From JACKCB01 sp964452775 (GTDB lineage Bacteria; Chloroflexota; Anaerolineae; Promineifilales; Promineifilaceae), in the NCBI GenBank assembly GCA_964452775.1, contig CAYVQP010000007.1, positions 1 to 64,000 on the forward strand: DNA of 64,000 nt, written 5' to 3'. The notes beneath the pieces are model-generated. The model did not search any database, was not told the origin of the DNA, and worked only from the letters and a program-made list of their open reading frames with translations. Numbering within the stretch: position 1 is the first letter of the stretch; each line of letters starts with the position of its first letter. The position numbers were made by a program, and so were the translations under genes. Shown here in pieces: positions 7,519 through 16,752 of the stretch.

Positions 7519-10218
7519 ATGATTCCGAGAAGCAGTAAAGAGATTCGCCAGGCCTTCCTTGAGTTCTATGAAGAGATGGGCCATACCGTTGTGCCCAGCT
7601 CGCCTCTGCCGTTGAAGGACAATCCTACCCTCTTCTTCACCAATGCGGGCATGAACCAGTTTGTTGATACCTTCTTGGGCAAGGAGCAGCGCCCGTACAG
7701 ACGAGCGGCCAGTGCGCAAAAGTGTATGCGCGTCCAGGGCAAGCACAATGACCTGGAGAATGTCGGCCCTTCGCCCCGGCACCATACCTTTTTTGAGATG
7801 CTGGGCAACTTCTCCTTTGGAGACTACTTTAAGTCCGGCGCAATCCGATACGCCTACGATTTCCTCACCCGCGTCTGCGGGATTCCAGAGGAGAGGCTGT
7901 GGTTCACGGTGCACACGGACGATGACGACGCCTATCAAATTTGGGTTAACGAAATGGGCGTCGATCCTGCCCGGGTCTTGCGCATGGGCGACAAGACCAA
8001 TTTCTGGATGATGGGCGAGGTTGGCCCCTGCGGCCCGACGAGCGAACTGCATTACGACTGGGGTGTGGACGCTTGCACCTGCGGGCAGCCCGACTGTGGC
8101 GTCCTGCTGGATAACGGTTGTGGTCGCTGGTTAGAAGTCTGGAACCTGGTATTTATGCAATACAACCGGGACGAGAATGGCGTGCGCACACCGTTGCCCA
8201 GTCCCGGCGTAGATACCGGCCTGGGCCTGGAGCGCATTACCAGTGTGCAACAACAGCGGATCGTCAACTACGAGACCGATCTCTTTGTCGCCGCCTTGGA
8301 TCGCGTCCAGGAGTTGCTAGAAGATAGCGACGAACAGCGACAAGCGCATCAGGTGGGCTATCGCGTAATCGCTGACCATGCCCGGGCGGCGACATTCCTG
8401 ATTGGCGATGGGGTGTTGCCCGGCAACATCGGCGGCGGCTACGTGTTGCGCATGATCATCCGCCGGGCGGCCCGCTATGGCCGGTCAATCGGCTTTCAGG
8501 AGCACTTCCTGTCCGAAATTGCAGATGTCTATATCGAAGAAATGGGTGAGGTATATCCCGAACTGATCCAGCGTCGCGACTTTATCAGACACACTTTGCA
8601 GGTGGAAGAAGAGCGCTTCGCCCGCACACTTGACTCGGCGATGGCCCAACTGGACACAATCCTGGAGCTAATGCGCGAGTCCGGCCGGCGCGAGATCCCC
8701 GGCGAAGTGGCTTTCAACCTTTACGCCACGCACGGCCTGCCCCTGGAGATCACTCGTGATGTGGCCGGCGAACAGGGGTTTATGGTGGACGAGGCCGGCT
8801 ATCAGCAGGCGCGGGAAGTCCACGCGGCGGCCAGCGGTGCGGGCGCATTCTCGGCGTATGAGACGCAGCACAACGTTTACAGTAGTCTGCTGCAGCAGCT
8901 TATTCTCGATAATCAACTCGGGCCACACGGCGTTCAAAGCGACCCTTACTCAGGAGCTTCACTGCGCGCGCCGATCCTCGCCATCCTTCGCCAGGGTGAG
9001 CCGGTTGATGTGGCCTATGAGCGCGACCAGGTGGAGATCGTCACTGCTGCGACGCCGTTCTACGTGGAAGGCGGCGGCGAAGTCAGCGACAGCGGCTGGA
9101 TTGTCCTGGAGGGGATCGGCGCGGCGCGTATTGACGATGTCGTCTCCCCTCTCCCGGGCCTGATCGTACACGTCGGCGAAATGACTGCGGGCAGCCTGCC
9201 GGTCGGTGCAGAGGTCGAGCTAGTGGTAGATGACGCGCGCCGGGCCGATATTCGCCGCAACCATACGGCCACCCACTTGCTGCACAAGGAACTGCGCCGG
9301 CATTTGGGAACTCACGTGGCTCAGGCCGGCTCTCTAGTTGCGCCGGACCGCTTGCGCTTCGATTTCACCCACACGGGGGCTGTGGGCAGTGAAACCCTGG
9401 CCGAGATCGAGCGGGCGATAAACCAGCACATTGTCGCCAACGAGCCGGTTACCATCAGCTATATGAGCCAGCGCGAGGCCATTGGCCGAGGAGCAATGGC
9501 CCTGTTCGGTGAAAAGTATGGCGACGTGGTGCGCACAGTACGGGTTGGCGATCCCGGCAATCCATACAGCTTCGAACTGTGTGGCGGCCTGCACGTCTCC
9601 GAGACCAATGACATCGGCGCATTCAGATTTACCGGAGAAGGCGCGGTCGGCGCCGGCGTGCGCCGCGTCGAGGCGGTCACCGGCCGGAAGGCGTATGAGC
9701 TGGTCAGCGAGAAGTTAGCCCTGCTCGACCGGCTTGCCCGGCGGTTGAACACGCCGGTCGCCGAAGTCGAGGCTCGCCTGGATGCGATTCTGGAAGAGCA
9801 GCGCCACCTTCAGAAGGAGATTGAGCAGCTTCGACAGGAGATGATGCTGCAGCAGCTGGATGTGATCCTGGACAAGACGCAGGTGATTGCCGGCGTGCCG
9901 CTCTTGGCCGCCATAGTTGAGGGTGCGGATGGCGACGTGCTGCGGGCTATGACCGATCACTTTCGCGAGCGCCACCATAGTGGCGTGGCCGTGCTGGGTA
10001 CAGTCAGCGATGGCCGGCCCTTGCTGGTCGCAGCGGTCACGCCGGACCTCAATCAGCGCGGCTTGCGGGCCGGAGACCTGATCAAGCAGGTTGCTCAGAT
10101 CGTGGGCGGTAGCGGCGGCGGCCGGCCCCACCTGGCTCAAGCTGGTGGGCGAGACCCGGACAACTTGCCGGATGCGATCGCCGCAGTGCCGGAGTTCGTT
10201 CGTGAGGCGCTGAGCTGA
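7519..10218 (+). CDS. alaS: alanyl-tRNA synthetase
   Basis: This 899-residue class II synthetase charges tRNA-Ala. The N-terminal catalytic domain starts SSKEIRQAFLEFYEEMGH and includes the LFFTNAGMNQF and GDYFK regions. The editing domain has the zinc-ligand motif HTATHLLH and the CGGLH motif, so editing of mischarged Ser or Gly should work. The C-Ala (DHHA1) domain ends GGSGGGRPHLAQAGG. A GTG at 7486 would add 11 residues, but ATG 7519 has a GAGAG ribosome site and matches the usual family N-terminus. Expression is probably set by the attenuator upstream. Confidence 0.97.
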   Translation: MIPRSSKEIRQAFLEFYEEMGHTVVPSSPLPLKDNPTLFFTNAGMNQFVDTFLGKEQRPYRRAASAQKCMRVQGKHNDLENVGPSPRHHTFFEMLGNFSFGDYFKSGAIRYAYDFLTRVCGIPEERLWFTVHTDDDDAYQIWVNEMGVDPARVLRMGDKTNFWMMGEVGPCGPTSELHYDWGVDACTCGQPDCGVLLDNGCGRWLEVWNLVFMQYNRDENGVRTPLPSPGVDTGLGLERITSVQQQRIVNYETDLFVAALDRVQELLEDSDEQRQAHQVGYRVIADHARAATFLIGDGVLPGNIGGGYVLRMIIRRAARYGRSIGFQEHFLSEIADVYIEEMGEVYPELIQRRDFIRHTLQVEEERFARTLDSAMAQLDTILELMRESGRREIPGEVAFNLYATHGLPLEITRDVAGEQGFMVDEAGYQQAREVHAAASGAGAFSAYETQHNVYSSLLQQLILDNQLGPHGVQSDPYSGASLRAPILAILRQGEPVDVAYERDQVEIVTAATPFYVEGGGEVSDSGWIVLEGIGAARIDDVVSPLPGLIVHVGEMTAGSLPVGAEVELVVDDARRADIRRNHTATHLLHKELRRHLGTHVAQAGSLVAPDRLRFDFTHTGAVGSETLAEIERAINQHIVANEPVTISYMSQREAIGRGAMALFGEKYGDVVRTVRVGDPGNPYSFELCGGLHVSETNDIGAFRFTGEGAVGAGVRRVEAVTGRKAYELVSEKLALLDRLARRLNTPVAEVEARLDAILEEQRHLQKEIEQLRQEMMLQQLDVILDKTQVIAGVPLLAAIVEGADGDVLRAMTDHFRERHHSGVAVLGTVSDGRPLLVAAVTPDLNQRGLRAGDLIKQVAQIVGGSGGGRPHLAQAGGRDPDNLPDAIAAVPEFVREALS

Positions 10219-10295
10219 TCGGCCCCGTACCGGCTCTATCTCGGACTACTTCGGCCGCCTGAGTTTGCGTTGCCGGGAAAGTGTTGTTCGGGAAA

Positions 10296-11852
10296 ATGGA
10301 AATCATTTATCTTCAGCCCGGAGAGAGCATTGCCGGCATCAGTCGCCGGCTGGATTTGATCGCCGGACCCGGGCGCGTGCTGCTGGTGCTGCCGGAGCAA
10401 GGGAATGTGCTTGGCGCCACGCTGGACCTGGTGCAACTCAGGCGCATTACGCGTGAACGCCGGCTGGAGGTGGGGCTGGTCACCCTTGACGGAGAAACAG
10501 GCGCTCGCGCGAAAGCGCTCGGCATTCCCGTCTTTGCCGCCGTCCCCCAGGCTGAAAAAGGGCGTTTTCGCTGGTGGCTGGCTCGCCGTCAATTGCGTCG
10601 CCCCCCACGCATCTTCTCCTCCGCCGACCTGAACGGCATGCAGCGTTATGCTTCGATGCAAGACGAGGCGGATCGCCGGACCGTGCACCGTCGCCTAAGG
10701 CCCCAAAAGCCCTGGCGTTGGTGGCTGGCGCGCTATTTGGCCCTGCTTGCCCTGTTGCTGGCGATCACCGCGCTGGCTATCGCCGGCATCTATGCCGGCC
10801 CGAGTGCGCGCATCGTCCTCCGCCCAACTACCCAGGAGTTGCAGGTTTCGGTACAAATAGTGGCTGATCCGCAATTGGAGAGCGACAACGCAAGCGGATC
10901 CTCCGTGCCGGCCCGTCTGCTAGCGGCCAACCCAACTTGGCGGGCGACGGTCGAGTCCACCGGCTCCACGCAGATACCCGATGGGCGCGCGGGTGGGACA
11001 GTTACGTTCTTTAACTTGCTGGATCAAGCGGTGACCGTGCCGGCCGGCACGCGGGTGACCACTTCGGCCGGCGTTCGTGTCTTCTATCAACTCATGGCGA
11101 ATGTTGAGGTGCCGGCCGGAGTTGGTGCTTCCGCGGAAGGACAGGTAATCGCCATTGAGCCGGGGGCGCAGGGTAATATCGGGGAGTTGCTGGTCAATCG
11201 CATCGAGGGCAGTCTCGGAACTCGCCTCGGCGTGCGCAATTTGGAGGCAATGGAGGGCGGCAGCAATCGGGTGGTAAAGGCCGTCACTGAGGCAGACATC
11301 GGCCGCCTACGCGAACAGGTGCTCCAACATTTGCATGCCCTGGCGAAGGCGGAGATGGAAGCAGCGTTGCTGCCCGACGAGTTCCTCGCTCAGGATTCGC
11401 TGCGTATTGTAACGATATACGAAGAGACCCTTTCTCAGTTTGCCGGCGATCGCGCCGATCAAGTGACCATGGAAATGCGGGCGGAGCTTCACGGCACGGC
11501 GGTGCAGAGCAGCCAGGCATTTGAACTGGTGAACGCAGCGCTTGTTGCCGCTACGGAGCCGGGCTTCGCCATTTTGCCGGATACCGTGCGTGTTGAACCC
11601 GGCGCCCCACTTGGCGTAGACGACCAGGGCCGCGTCAGCCTGCTGCTCTCCGGCAAGGCGCTAACCGTCGCCCAACTCGATGCCGGGCCGGCAATTGCTG
11701 CCGTGGCCGGACAGGAACGTGAACTTGGTCTGGCATACCTCTTCGAGCAATTGCCTCTGGCGACGGCCCCGGAGGCAGAGGTCTGGCCGGCCTGGTTCCA
11801 ACGACTGCCCTATTTGCCGGCGCGCATTCAGACGCTGGTTGAAACTCCTTGA
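10296..11852 (+). CDS. baseplate J-like single-pass membrane protein
   Basis: This 518-residue protein has a cytoplasmic N-terminal domain (about 1-110, MEIIYLQPGESIAGISRRLD... with an alternating LLVLPEQGNVL pattern), one membrane helix (about 145-168) and a long outer beta-rich region. The outer part contains GGTVTFFNLLDQAVTVPAGTR and a repeated VPAG pattern, the features that make such proteins be annotated as baseplate J/gp47-like. Similar single-pass proteins are, as I recall, common in Chloroflexota and are not linked to phage tails. No tail or contractile-injection genes are nearby, so a phage role is unlikely. An alternative GTG start lies at 10281. Function is unknown. Confidence 0.7.
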   Translation: MEIIYLQPGESIAGISRRLDLIAGPGRVLLVLPEQGNVLGATLDLVQLRRITRERRLEVGLVTLDGETGARAKALGIPVFAAVPQAEKGRFRWWLARRQLRRPPRIFSSADLNGMQRYASMQDEADRRTVHRRLRPQKPWRWWLARYLALLALLLAITALAIAGIYAGPSARIVLRPTTQELQVSVQIVADPQLESDNASGSSVPARLLAANPTWRATVESTGSTQIPDGRAGGTVTFFNLLDQAVTVPAGTRVTTSAGVRVFYQLMANVEVPAGVGASAEGQVIAIEPGAQGNIGELLVNRIEGSLGTRLGVRNLEAMEGGSNRVVKAVTEADIGRLREQVLQHLHALAKAEMEAALLPDEFLAQDSLRIVTIYEETLSQFAGDRADQVTMEMRAELHGTAVQSSQAFELVNAALVAATEPGFAILPDTVRVEPGAPLGVDDQGRVSLLLSGKALTVAQLDAGPAIAAVAGQERELGLAYLFEQLPLATAPEAEVWPAWFQRLPYLPARIQTLVETP

Positions 11853-11911
11853 TTCTCTGATCATGATGATCACTGATTGCTGACAACCCGGTCCCTACCC
11901 GAATGGTCAGG

Positions 11912-11939
11912 TTACAGACCCTATGCCGGGTGATAGAAT
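11912..11939 (+). promoter_or_regulatory. promoter for the ABC exporter
   Basis: TTACAG (11912-11917), 16 bases, TAGAAT (11934-11939), about 33 bases ahead of the ATG. Confidence 0.45.
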
Positions 11940-11972
11940 GGCCTGACTGCGCCGCCAAGAGAGGTATGAAAA

Positions 11973-13970
11973 ATGGGATTTCATGGAGGAGGATGGTGGG
12001 CCTTCATCCGCCAGGACGCTGAACAAGACCGGCCCTACATGACTCGCGAGTTGTTGTCCCGGGTCTGGCTGTTCGCTCATCCTTACCGGTGGCGGATTCT
12101 GGGCTTGCTCCTCACCATCTTGATCACTTCCGGCATCAGCATGCTGACCCCCTTGCTCATGAAGCAAATGATTGATGTGGCGCTGCCCGACAACAACATG
12201 CGCCAGTTGACAGCTTTGGCCCTGGTAATGGTCAGCATTCCGCTTATTACGGGCGTCATTGGGGTTGCCCAGCGTTCCCTGAGCGCACAGGTGGGCGAGG
12301 GTGTGATCTACGATCTCCGCCGCGCGCTGTATGAGCATCTACAACGTATGTCACTGCGCTTCTTCACCAATACCCGTACGGGCGAGCTCATGTCTCGGAT
12401 GAACAATGATGTCGTCGGGGCGCAAAACGCGGTCACCGGCACGCTCGTCTCAATCGTCTCCAATCTGGTCATGGTAATGATCACACTGGCCGTGATGATC
12501 GCCCTGGAATGGCGATTGACCCTGATGGCGTTGGCGATCATTCCCCTGTTCGTCCTGCCGGCGCGGCATGTAGGGCGGATCTTGCGCCGGCTGCGGCGGC
12601 AGAGCATGGAACACAACGCCGAGATGAACGCGGTGATGAATGAGACCCTGAATGTGAGCGGCGCGTTGTTGGTTAAGCTGTTTGGCCGGGAGCGCTATGA
12701 AGAGCAGCGCTTCAGCAGGCACGCTGCCGATGTGCGTGATATTGGCGTGCGTTCGGCGGTTGTGGGGCGCTGGTTCTTCGTCATGATCAGTGTGGTCGGC
12801 GCAGTGGGCACGGCCGTGGTCTACTGGGTGGGCGGCATTTTGACCATCCAGGGTGAATTCACGGTGGGCCTGATCGTCGCCTTTGGCGCCTACCTGGGGC
12901 AGCTATACGGGCCACTAATGGCGTTGAGCAACGCACCAGTCGAGTTTGCGCAGAGCATGGTCAGCTTCGAGCGAGTCTTCGAGGCGCTGGATATCCCGGT
13001 GGAAATAGTGGAACGAGAAGGTGCGCCGGCACTGCCGGTCGTGAACGGTGCGATTCGCTTTGCCGGAGTATCGTTCTCCTATGCAGCCACGAAAGACATG
13101 GAGCAGGTCGGCCTGGAGGAGGTGGAGCGGGTTACCTGGGGCGGCGGCGGCGAGGCATATTTGAAGCGCGGACGGCAAAAGGATGATCAGTCGGCGGCCG
13201 GCCAGGCTAATGGCGCTAATGGCCACGAAGCACCCATGGTGAACACCGAACGGCGCTATGCGCTGCGCGAGGTCAGCTTCACCATTCAGCCGGGCCAGCT
13301 GGTGGCGCTGGTCGGCCCCAGCGGGGCGGGCAAAACCACCATCACATACCTGTTGCCCCGGCTTTATGACCCCACTGCCGGGCGCGTGCTCATTGACGAG
13401 ACAGACATCAGGGAGGTGACGCTCAGTTCGTTGTCAGATGCCATTGGGATGGTCACTCAGGACACCTATCTCTTCTATGACACCGTCCGGGCAAATCTGC
13501 TTTATGCCCGGCCGGATGCCACGGACATGGAAGTGATCGCGGCGGCTCGGGCCGCAAATATCCATGACTTTGTTTTGGGCCTGCCGGATGGCTACGACAC
13601 CGTTGTCGGCGAGCGCGGCTACCGGCTGAGCGGCGGCGAACGCCAGCGCATGGCCATCGCCCGAGTTATCCTGAAGGACCCGCGCATTCTGGTGTTGGAC
13701 GAAGCCACATCTCATCTGGACTCGTTGTCCGAGGCGTTGATCCAGGAAGCTCTGAGCCGGGTCATGCAGGGCCGGACGAGCGTGGTCATTGCCCACCGGC
13801 TGGCGACTATCCTGGCGGCCGACCTGATTCTGGTGATGGACAAAGGCCAACTGGTCGAACAGGGTACGCATCGGGAACTGCTGGAGCGGAACGGTCTGTA
13901 CGCACAGCTTTATGAGACGCAGTTCCGGCCGGCCGCTGAGCAGGAAGAAACGGCGGCGGTAGCGATCTGA
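11973..13970 (+). CDS. ABC exporter, fused permease and ATPase
   Basis: This 665-residue half-transporter of the MsbA/LmrA type works as a dimer that exports lipids or drugs across the membrane. Six helices (about 35-320) are followed by a nucleotide-binding domain with Walker A GPSGAGKTT, Q-loop VTQDTYLF, signature LSGGERQR, Walker B ILVLDEATSHLD and the switch His in IAHRL. Oddly, about 55 Gly/charged residues (from AATKDMEQVG to NTERRYA) are inserted between the first strand VSFSY and LREVSFTI, near the adenine-stacking Tyr. The ATG has a GAGAGG ribosome site. Substrate is not predictable. Confidence 0.92.
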   Translation: MGFHGGGWWAFIRQDAEQDRPYMTRELLSRVWLFAHPYRWRILGLLLTILITSGISMLTPLLMKQMIDVALPDNNMRQLTALALVMVSIPLITGVIGVAQRSLSAQVGEGVIYDLRRALYEHLQRMSLRFFTNTRTGELMSRMNNDVVGAQNAVTGTLVSIVSNLVMVMITLAVMIALEWRLTLMALAIIPLFVLPARHVGRILRRLRRQSMEHNAEMNAVMNETLNVSGALLVKLFGRERYEEQRFSRHAADVRDIGVRSAVVGRWFFVMISVVGAVGTAVVYWVGGILTIQGEFTVGLIVAFGAYLGQLYGPLMALSNAPVEFAQSMVSFERVFEALDIPVEIVEREGAPALPVVNGAIRFAGVSFSYAATKDMEQVGLEEVERVTWGGGGEAYLKRGRQKDDQSAAGQANGANGHEAPMVNTERRYALREVSFTIQPGQLVALVGPSGAGKTTITYLLPRLYDPTAGRVLIDETDIREVTLSSLSDAIGMVTQDTYLFYDTVRANLLYARPDATDMEVIAAARAANIHDFVLGLPDGYDTVVGERGYRLSGGERQRMAIARVILKDPRILVLDEATSHLDSLSEALIQEALSRVMQGRTSVVIAHRLATILAADLILVMDKGQLVEQGTHRELLERNGLYAQLYETQFRPAAEQEETAAVAI

Positions 13971-14012
13971 TCGAGCATCCGGTGAATTTGTCCAGCCGGG
14001 CAATCCGGCGGG

Positions 14013-14900
14013 CTATGGGCGCACGCGAAGCACCCCCGGCGAAAACTGCACCAATATAGCGCCCTCCTCCCGCACGTACGGCGCGCCGAGTATGCCCTCG
14101 CTATCGTAGCTGAGCGCCTCGCGCACCTCCAACTGGATCATACCCCCCAAGAGCAGCTCATAGGGCCACATCCGGCCCGTTGTACCGCGCATGAAGTGGA
14201 AGGCGCGTTCAGCCGGCCAGTCGGCGCTGATCTGGAAATCATCTGCAGCCGGAAACGACTCGTAGCTGCCGCCAGGCGGCTGGGGCCGGCGCGGCAATGT
14301 CCCTTCTTCACGGTAACGTCGCGCGGCGCGGCAGGCCAGTTCGGAGCCGGCCTCCGCCAGGCGTAAGGTATGCGACAGACCGTAGTCGCCAAGAGTCAAG
14401 GTCACCGGCGCCTGATAAATGATGTCGCCCGTATCAAACTCCTCGTCCATGTAATGCAGTGTAACCCCGGTCTCTGTCTCGCCGGCGCGCAATGTCCAGA
14501 ATAACGGCGCGGGCCCACGATGAGCCGGGAGCAGTGAGGGATGGACGTTCAGGAAGCCTCCGGCGGGTATGGAAAGCCACGCGGTCGGAATACGAAATGG
14601 GAAGGCGGCTACCATCGCCAGGTCGGGCCGAGTTGCGCGCAGCCGCCTCTCCAATGCCGCGTCGCGCGTTGAGTGAATATTAAGTATCGGGATGTGGTAA
14701 GCCTTAGCCAACTCGTAAAGGTATGAGTTGGCGGGCCGGACAGGGGCGCTGCCGATTTTCTCTACCGACATGCCGAGCGCAACAATGTGTTCCCCGACGG
14801 CGATCAGACGTTCCAGATGGACGCCGGAGTAGTGCGACGGCATCCCGAAAAAGAGGATGCGCGGGCCTGTGGGGTCCTGGTGAGAGTGGTCGGACAGCAT
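14013..14900 (-). CDS. methionyl-tRNA formyltransferase-like protein
   Basis: This 295-residue protein has the formyltransferase fold that moves a formyl group from 10-formyl-tetrahydrofolate. The family centre is clear: FLNVHPSLLPAHRGPAPLFWTL (catalytic Asn-x-His and SLLPxxRG), TGVTLHYMDEEFDTGDII with the catalytic Asp, and an N-terminal ILFFGMPSHYSG like the FMGTP start of Fmt. The C-terminal part is short and weakly Fmt_C-like. It may be the true initiator-tRNA formyltransferase or a paralogue acting on a sugar nucleotide; no def gene or sugar genes lie next to it to decide. Confidence 0.8.
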   Translation of the reverse strand: MLSDHSHQDPTGPRILFFGMPSHYSGVHLERLIAVGEHIVALGMSVEKIGSAPVRPANSYLYELAKAYHIPILNIHSTRDAALERRLRATRPDLAMVAAFPFRIPTAWLSIPAGGFLNVHPSLLPAHRGPAPLFWTLRAGETETGVTLHYMDEEFDTGDIIYQAPVTLTLGDYGLSHTLRLAEAGSELACRAARRYREEGTLPRRPQPPGGSYESFPAADDFQISADWPAERAFHFMRGTTGRMWPYELLLGGMIQLEVREALSYDSEGILGAPYVREEGAILVQFSPGVLRVRP

Positions 14901-14988
14901 GGCTGGTCAGGTAATGCTCGGTCTGATGACTATGCTGTGCCGGCGATGCCAGCTTCGATTCAAGATGAAAGTTGAGCTAGAATTGAAG

Positions 14989-15011
14989 CGGCCGGCTTTC
15001 CGGCCGATTTT
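14989..15011 (+). other. GC-rich hairpin with short T-run upstream of dsbA-like gene
   Basis: CGGCCGG (14989-14995), loop CTTT, CCGGCCG (15000-15006), then ATTTTC. It looks like a small intrinsic terminator but no plus-strand gene ends before it; it may shield the downstream gene from read-through or belong to its leader. Confidence 0.35.
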
Positions 15012-15095
15012 CGCTCATAACCTGTTTCGATACAATTCGAGAAATAACTAACGCGATTATTTCAACCCTGCTAAAGGAGAAGGAGAAGAAGTACG

Positions 15096-15791
15096 ATGGC
15101 AAAAGCTGTCAAACGGCGGACGACAACGCAAGAGGCAAAATCCACAAACTGGCTTTTGATAGGCGGCGTGGTAGCGGTGGGTGTTATCGCCCTCTTTGCT
15201 CTACTCTTCCTTACATTCCAGGAGCCCGAAACCGTGGTGCTTCAAGACTGGTGCGCCGAAAACACTGAGAATTGCATTGCGATGGGACCGGAAAACGCCG
15301 CGGTCACCGTCGTGGAAGTTTTTGACTATGCCTGTCCGGCCTGCGCAAGCTTCACCCAGGGCTACGAGAACGACATCGCCTCAGCCTACTTTGATAACGA
15401 GGATGTGAATTGGGTCTACTTCCCCTACTCGCTCCCGCAATTCCGGGATCGTTCACCGGCATCATCCGCTGCGGCCCTGTGCATGGCTGAGCAAGGGACG
15501 GAGCTTTTTCATGCGTTTCATGTAGGGCTTTTCGAGATCCAGACCACGGAAACAGCGCACACCAGGGAAGGATTTGATCAGGTGGCGGAGGAGATTGGCG
15601 CCGATACCGCGGCCTTCGATCAATGCCTGGAGGAGGGTCGTTATCGGGATGCCGTTGAAGCCAACATGGACGCAGCATCGCTGGCAGCGGTCTCCTCCAC
15701 CCCGAGCTTCTATGTGAACGGCCGGCTATACACTAACATCGGCTCATTTGCCCAGATCGCTCAAATCATCGATCCGCTGATTACTCAGTAG
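15096..15791 (+). CDS. membrane-anchored DsbA-like thiol oxidoreductase
   Basis: This 231-residue thioredoxin-fold protein (Thioredoxin_4 type) is tethered outside the membrane by a helix at about 19-41. The active site is C80-P-A-C83 in FDYACPACASF, and the cis-proline loop is SSTPSFYVNGR. Extra Cys at about 53 and 60 lie before the domain and could form a structural bond. It should oxidise exported proteins and be re-oxidised by the VKOR homologue 124 bp downstream. A long purine-rich ribosome site (AAGGAGAAGGAGAAG) precedes the ATG, suggesting high translation. Confidence 0.9.
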   Translation: MAKAVKRRTTTQEAKSTNWLLIGGVVAVGVIALFALLFLTFQEPETVVLQDWCAENTENCIAMGPENAAVTVVEVFDYACPACASFTQGYENDIASAYFDNEDVNWVYFPYSLPQFRDRSPASSAAALCMAEQGTELFHAFHVGLFEIQTTETAHTREGFDQVAEEIGADTAAFDQCLEEGRYRDAVEANMDAASLAAVSSTPSFYVNGRLYTNIGSFAQIAQIIDPLITQ

Positions 15792-15915
15792 GATTGCGCC
15801 GGTGCAGGTTGGTAGCCGGTAGCAGGGTGGCCGTGAGCGCGACGCCGTGCTTGCGGATAAAGCTGCCCGCTGCCGAAAGCCAGTAATCAACTCGCCGGTC
15901 CGGAAGGTGTGAAGA

Positions 15916-16431
15916 ATGGCAACGCAAAACATGGCTGAAGAACCCATGGAGCTGGAGTCCACGGAAGGCGGCTGGATTGATGTAAGCGAATGGCAACTGC
16001 GCATCATTCAGCTTCTTTCCGTGCCCGGCATGGTCCTGGCCTACTACCTCTGGCTCTTTCACGACTCAAAGGTCTTTCCATCCTGCACGATCTCCGAACT
16101 CTGGGATTGTGGGCAGGTTAGCGGCCCGTCGGGCCAGTTTTCCAGCCTGGGGGGTGTGCCGGTGGCCCTCATCGGACTCCTCGGCTACGCGGCGATCTTT
16201 TTGCTGATCTGGCTAAAGGATTGGTTTCCGGCGTTGGACGACAACATGCCGGAGCTGATGACGATCGTTACCGGCATGGCCTTCGGCTTCACCCTTTTCC
16301 TCACCGGGCTGGAAGCCTTTGTCATTCATGCCTTCTGCCAGTACTGTATTGTCTCGGGCGGTATAGTTACGATTATGTTCGTGCTTTCGCTGCTCTTCTT
16401 ACGCAGTAGTCGCAAAGCTCGGCGTGGTTGA
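15916..16431 (+). CDS. VKOR family quinone-dependent disulfide reoxidase
   Basis: This 171-residue membrane protein is a bacterial vitamin K epoxide reductase homologue, which passes electrons from DsbA-like proteins to quinone. It has four or so helices, the loop Cys pair in FPSCTISELWDCGQV, the GGVPVALIGLLGYAA helix and the redox motif AFCQYC before the last helix. Position next to the DsbA-like gene supports a two-gene oxidative-folding unit replacing DsbB. The start follows a GGAAGG ribosome site. The gene ends six bases before a strong hairpin shared with the convergent gene. Confidence 0.92.
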   Translation: MATQNMAEEPMELESTEGGWIDVSEWQLRIIQLLSVPGMVLAYYLWLFHDSKVFPSCTISELWDCGQVSGPSGQFSSLGGVPVALIGLLGYAAIFLLIWLKDWFPALDDNMPELMTIVTGMAFGFTLFLTGLEAFVIHAFCQYCIVSGGIVTIMFVLSLLFLRSSRKARRG

Positions 16432-16437
16432 CACTTC

Positions 16438-16471
16438 AGGTGACTGTCACTTTCTGAAGTGACAGTCACCT
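16438..16471. terminator. bidirectional 15-bp perfect hairpin
   Basis: AGGTGACTGTCACTT (16438-16452) and AAGTGACAGTCACCT (16457-16471) are exact complements around a TCTG loop. It lies between two convergent genes. No T-run follows on either side. It shares AGGTGAC with the hairpin at 35524-35559. Confidence 0.7.
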
Positions 16472-16474
16472 ACC

Positions 16475-16738
16475 CTAAGCATACCCTCCCTCTTCCGCCT
16501 GACCCAATACGGCTAATATCGTCATTGCCAGCGCCCGGGCAGCCTCCGCGCTTAGTTCAACGGCGACTCGGGCGCCGGGTCCCATTGAATCGTTGACGAA
16601 GTCAATGTTCAGAGCGTGTTCCAACTCCGTGTGGAATGGGTGATCAAAGGAGACAAGGGCTTCGCTGACCGCGAACCAGCCTCCGGCCCCCTTGCCGCTC
16701 CCGTCTACTGACACTCTCTCGGCAATCATAGTGCACAT
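16475..16738 (-). CDS. small conserved protein, DUF6295-like
   Basis: This 87-residue soluble protein starts MCTMIAERVSVDGSGKGAGGWF and contains FDHPFHTELEHALNIDFVN and a helical RVAVELSAEAARALAMTIL end. I associate this pattern with the uncharacterised family DUF6295, from memory. One Cys, several His and Asp residues could bind a metal, but nothing proves it. It lies 14 bp after the dienelactone hydrolase gene on the same strand, so the two are probably co-transcribed. Confidence 0.75.
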   Translation of the reverse strand: MCTMIAERVSVDGSGKGAGGWFAVSEALVSFDHPFHTELEHALNIDFVNDSMGPGARVAVELSAEAARALAMTILAVLGQAEEGGYA

Positions 16739-16752
16739 TGGTTGCCCTCCGC

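Noticed and set aside
7315..8052. 245-codon minus-strand open frame
   Set aside because: It is opposite the alaS leader and catalytic domain and has no recognisable domain.
10296..11852. phage tail or contractile injection system
   Set aside because: Only a baseplate-J-like domain is present, in a membrane protein, with no tail, sheath or lysis genes around.
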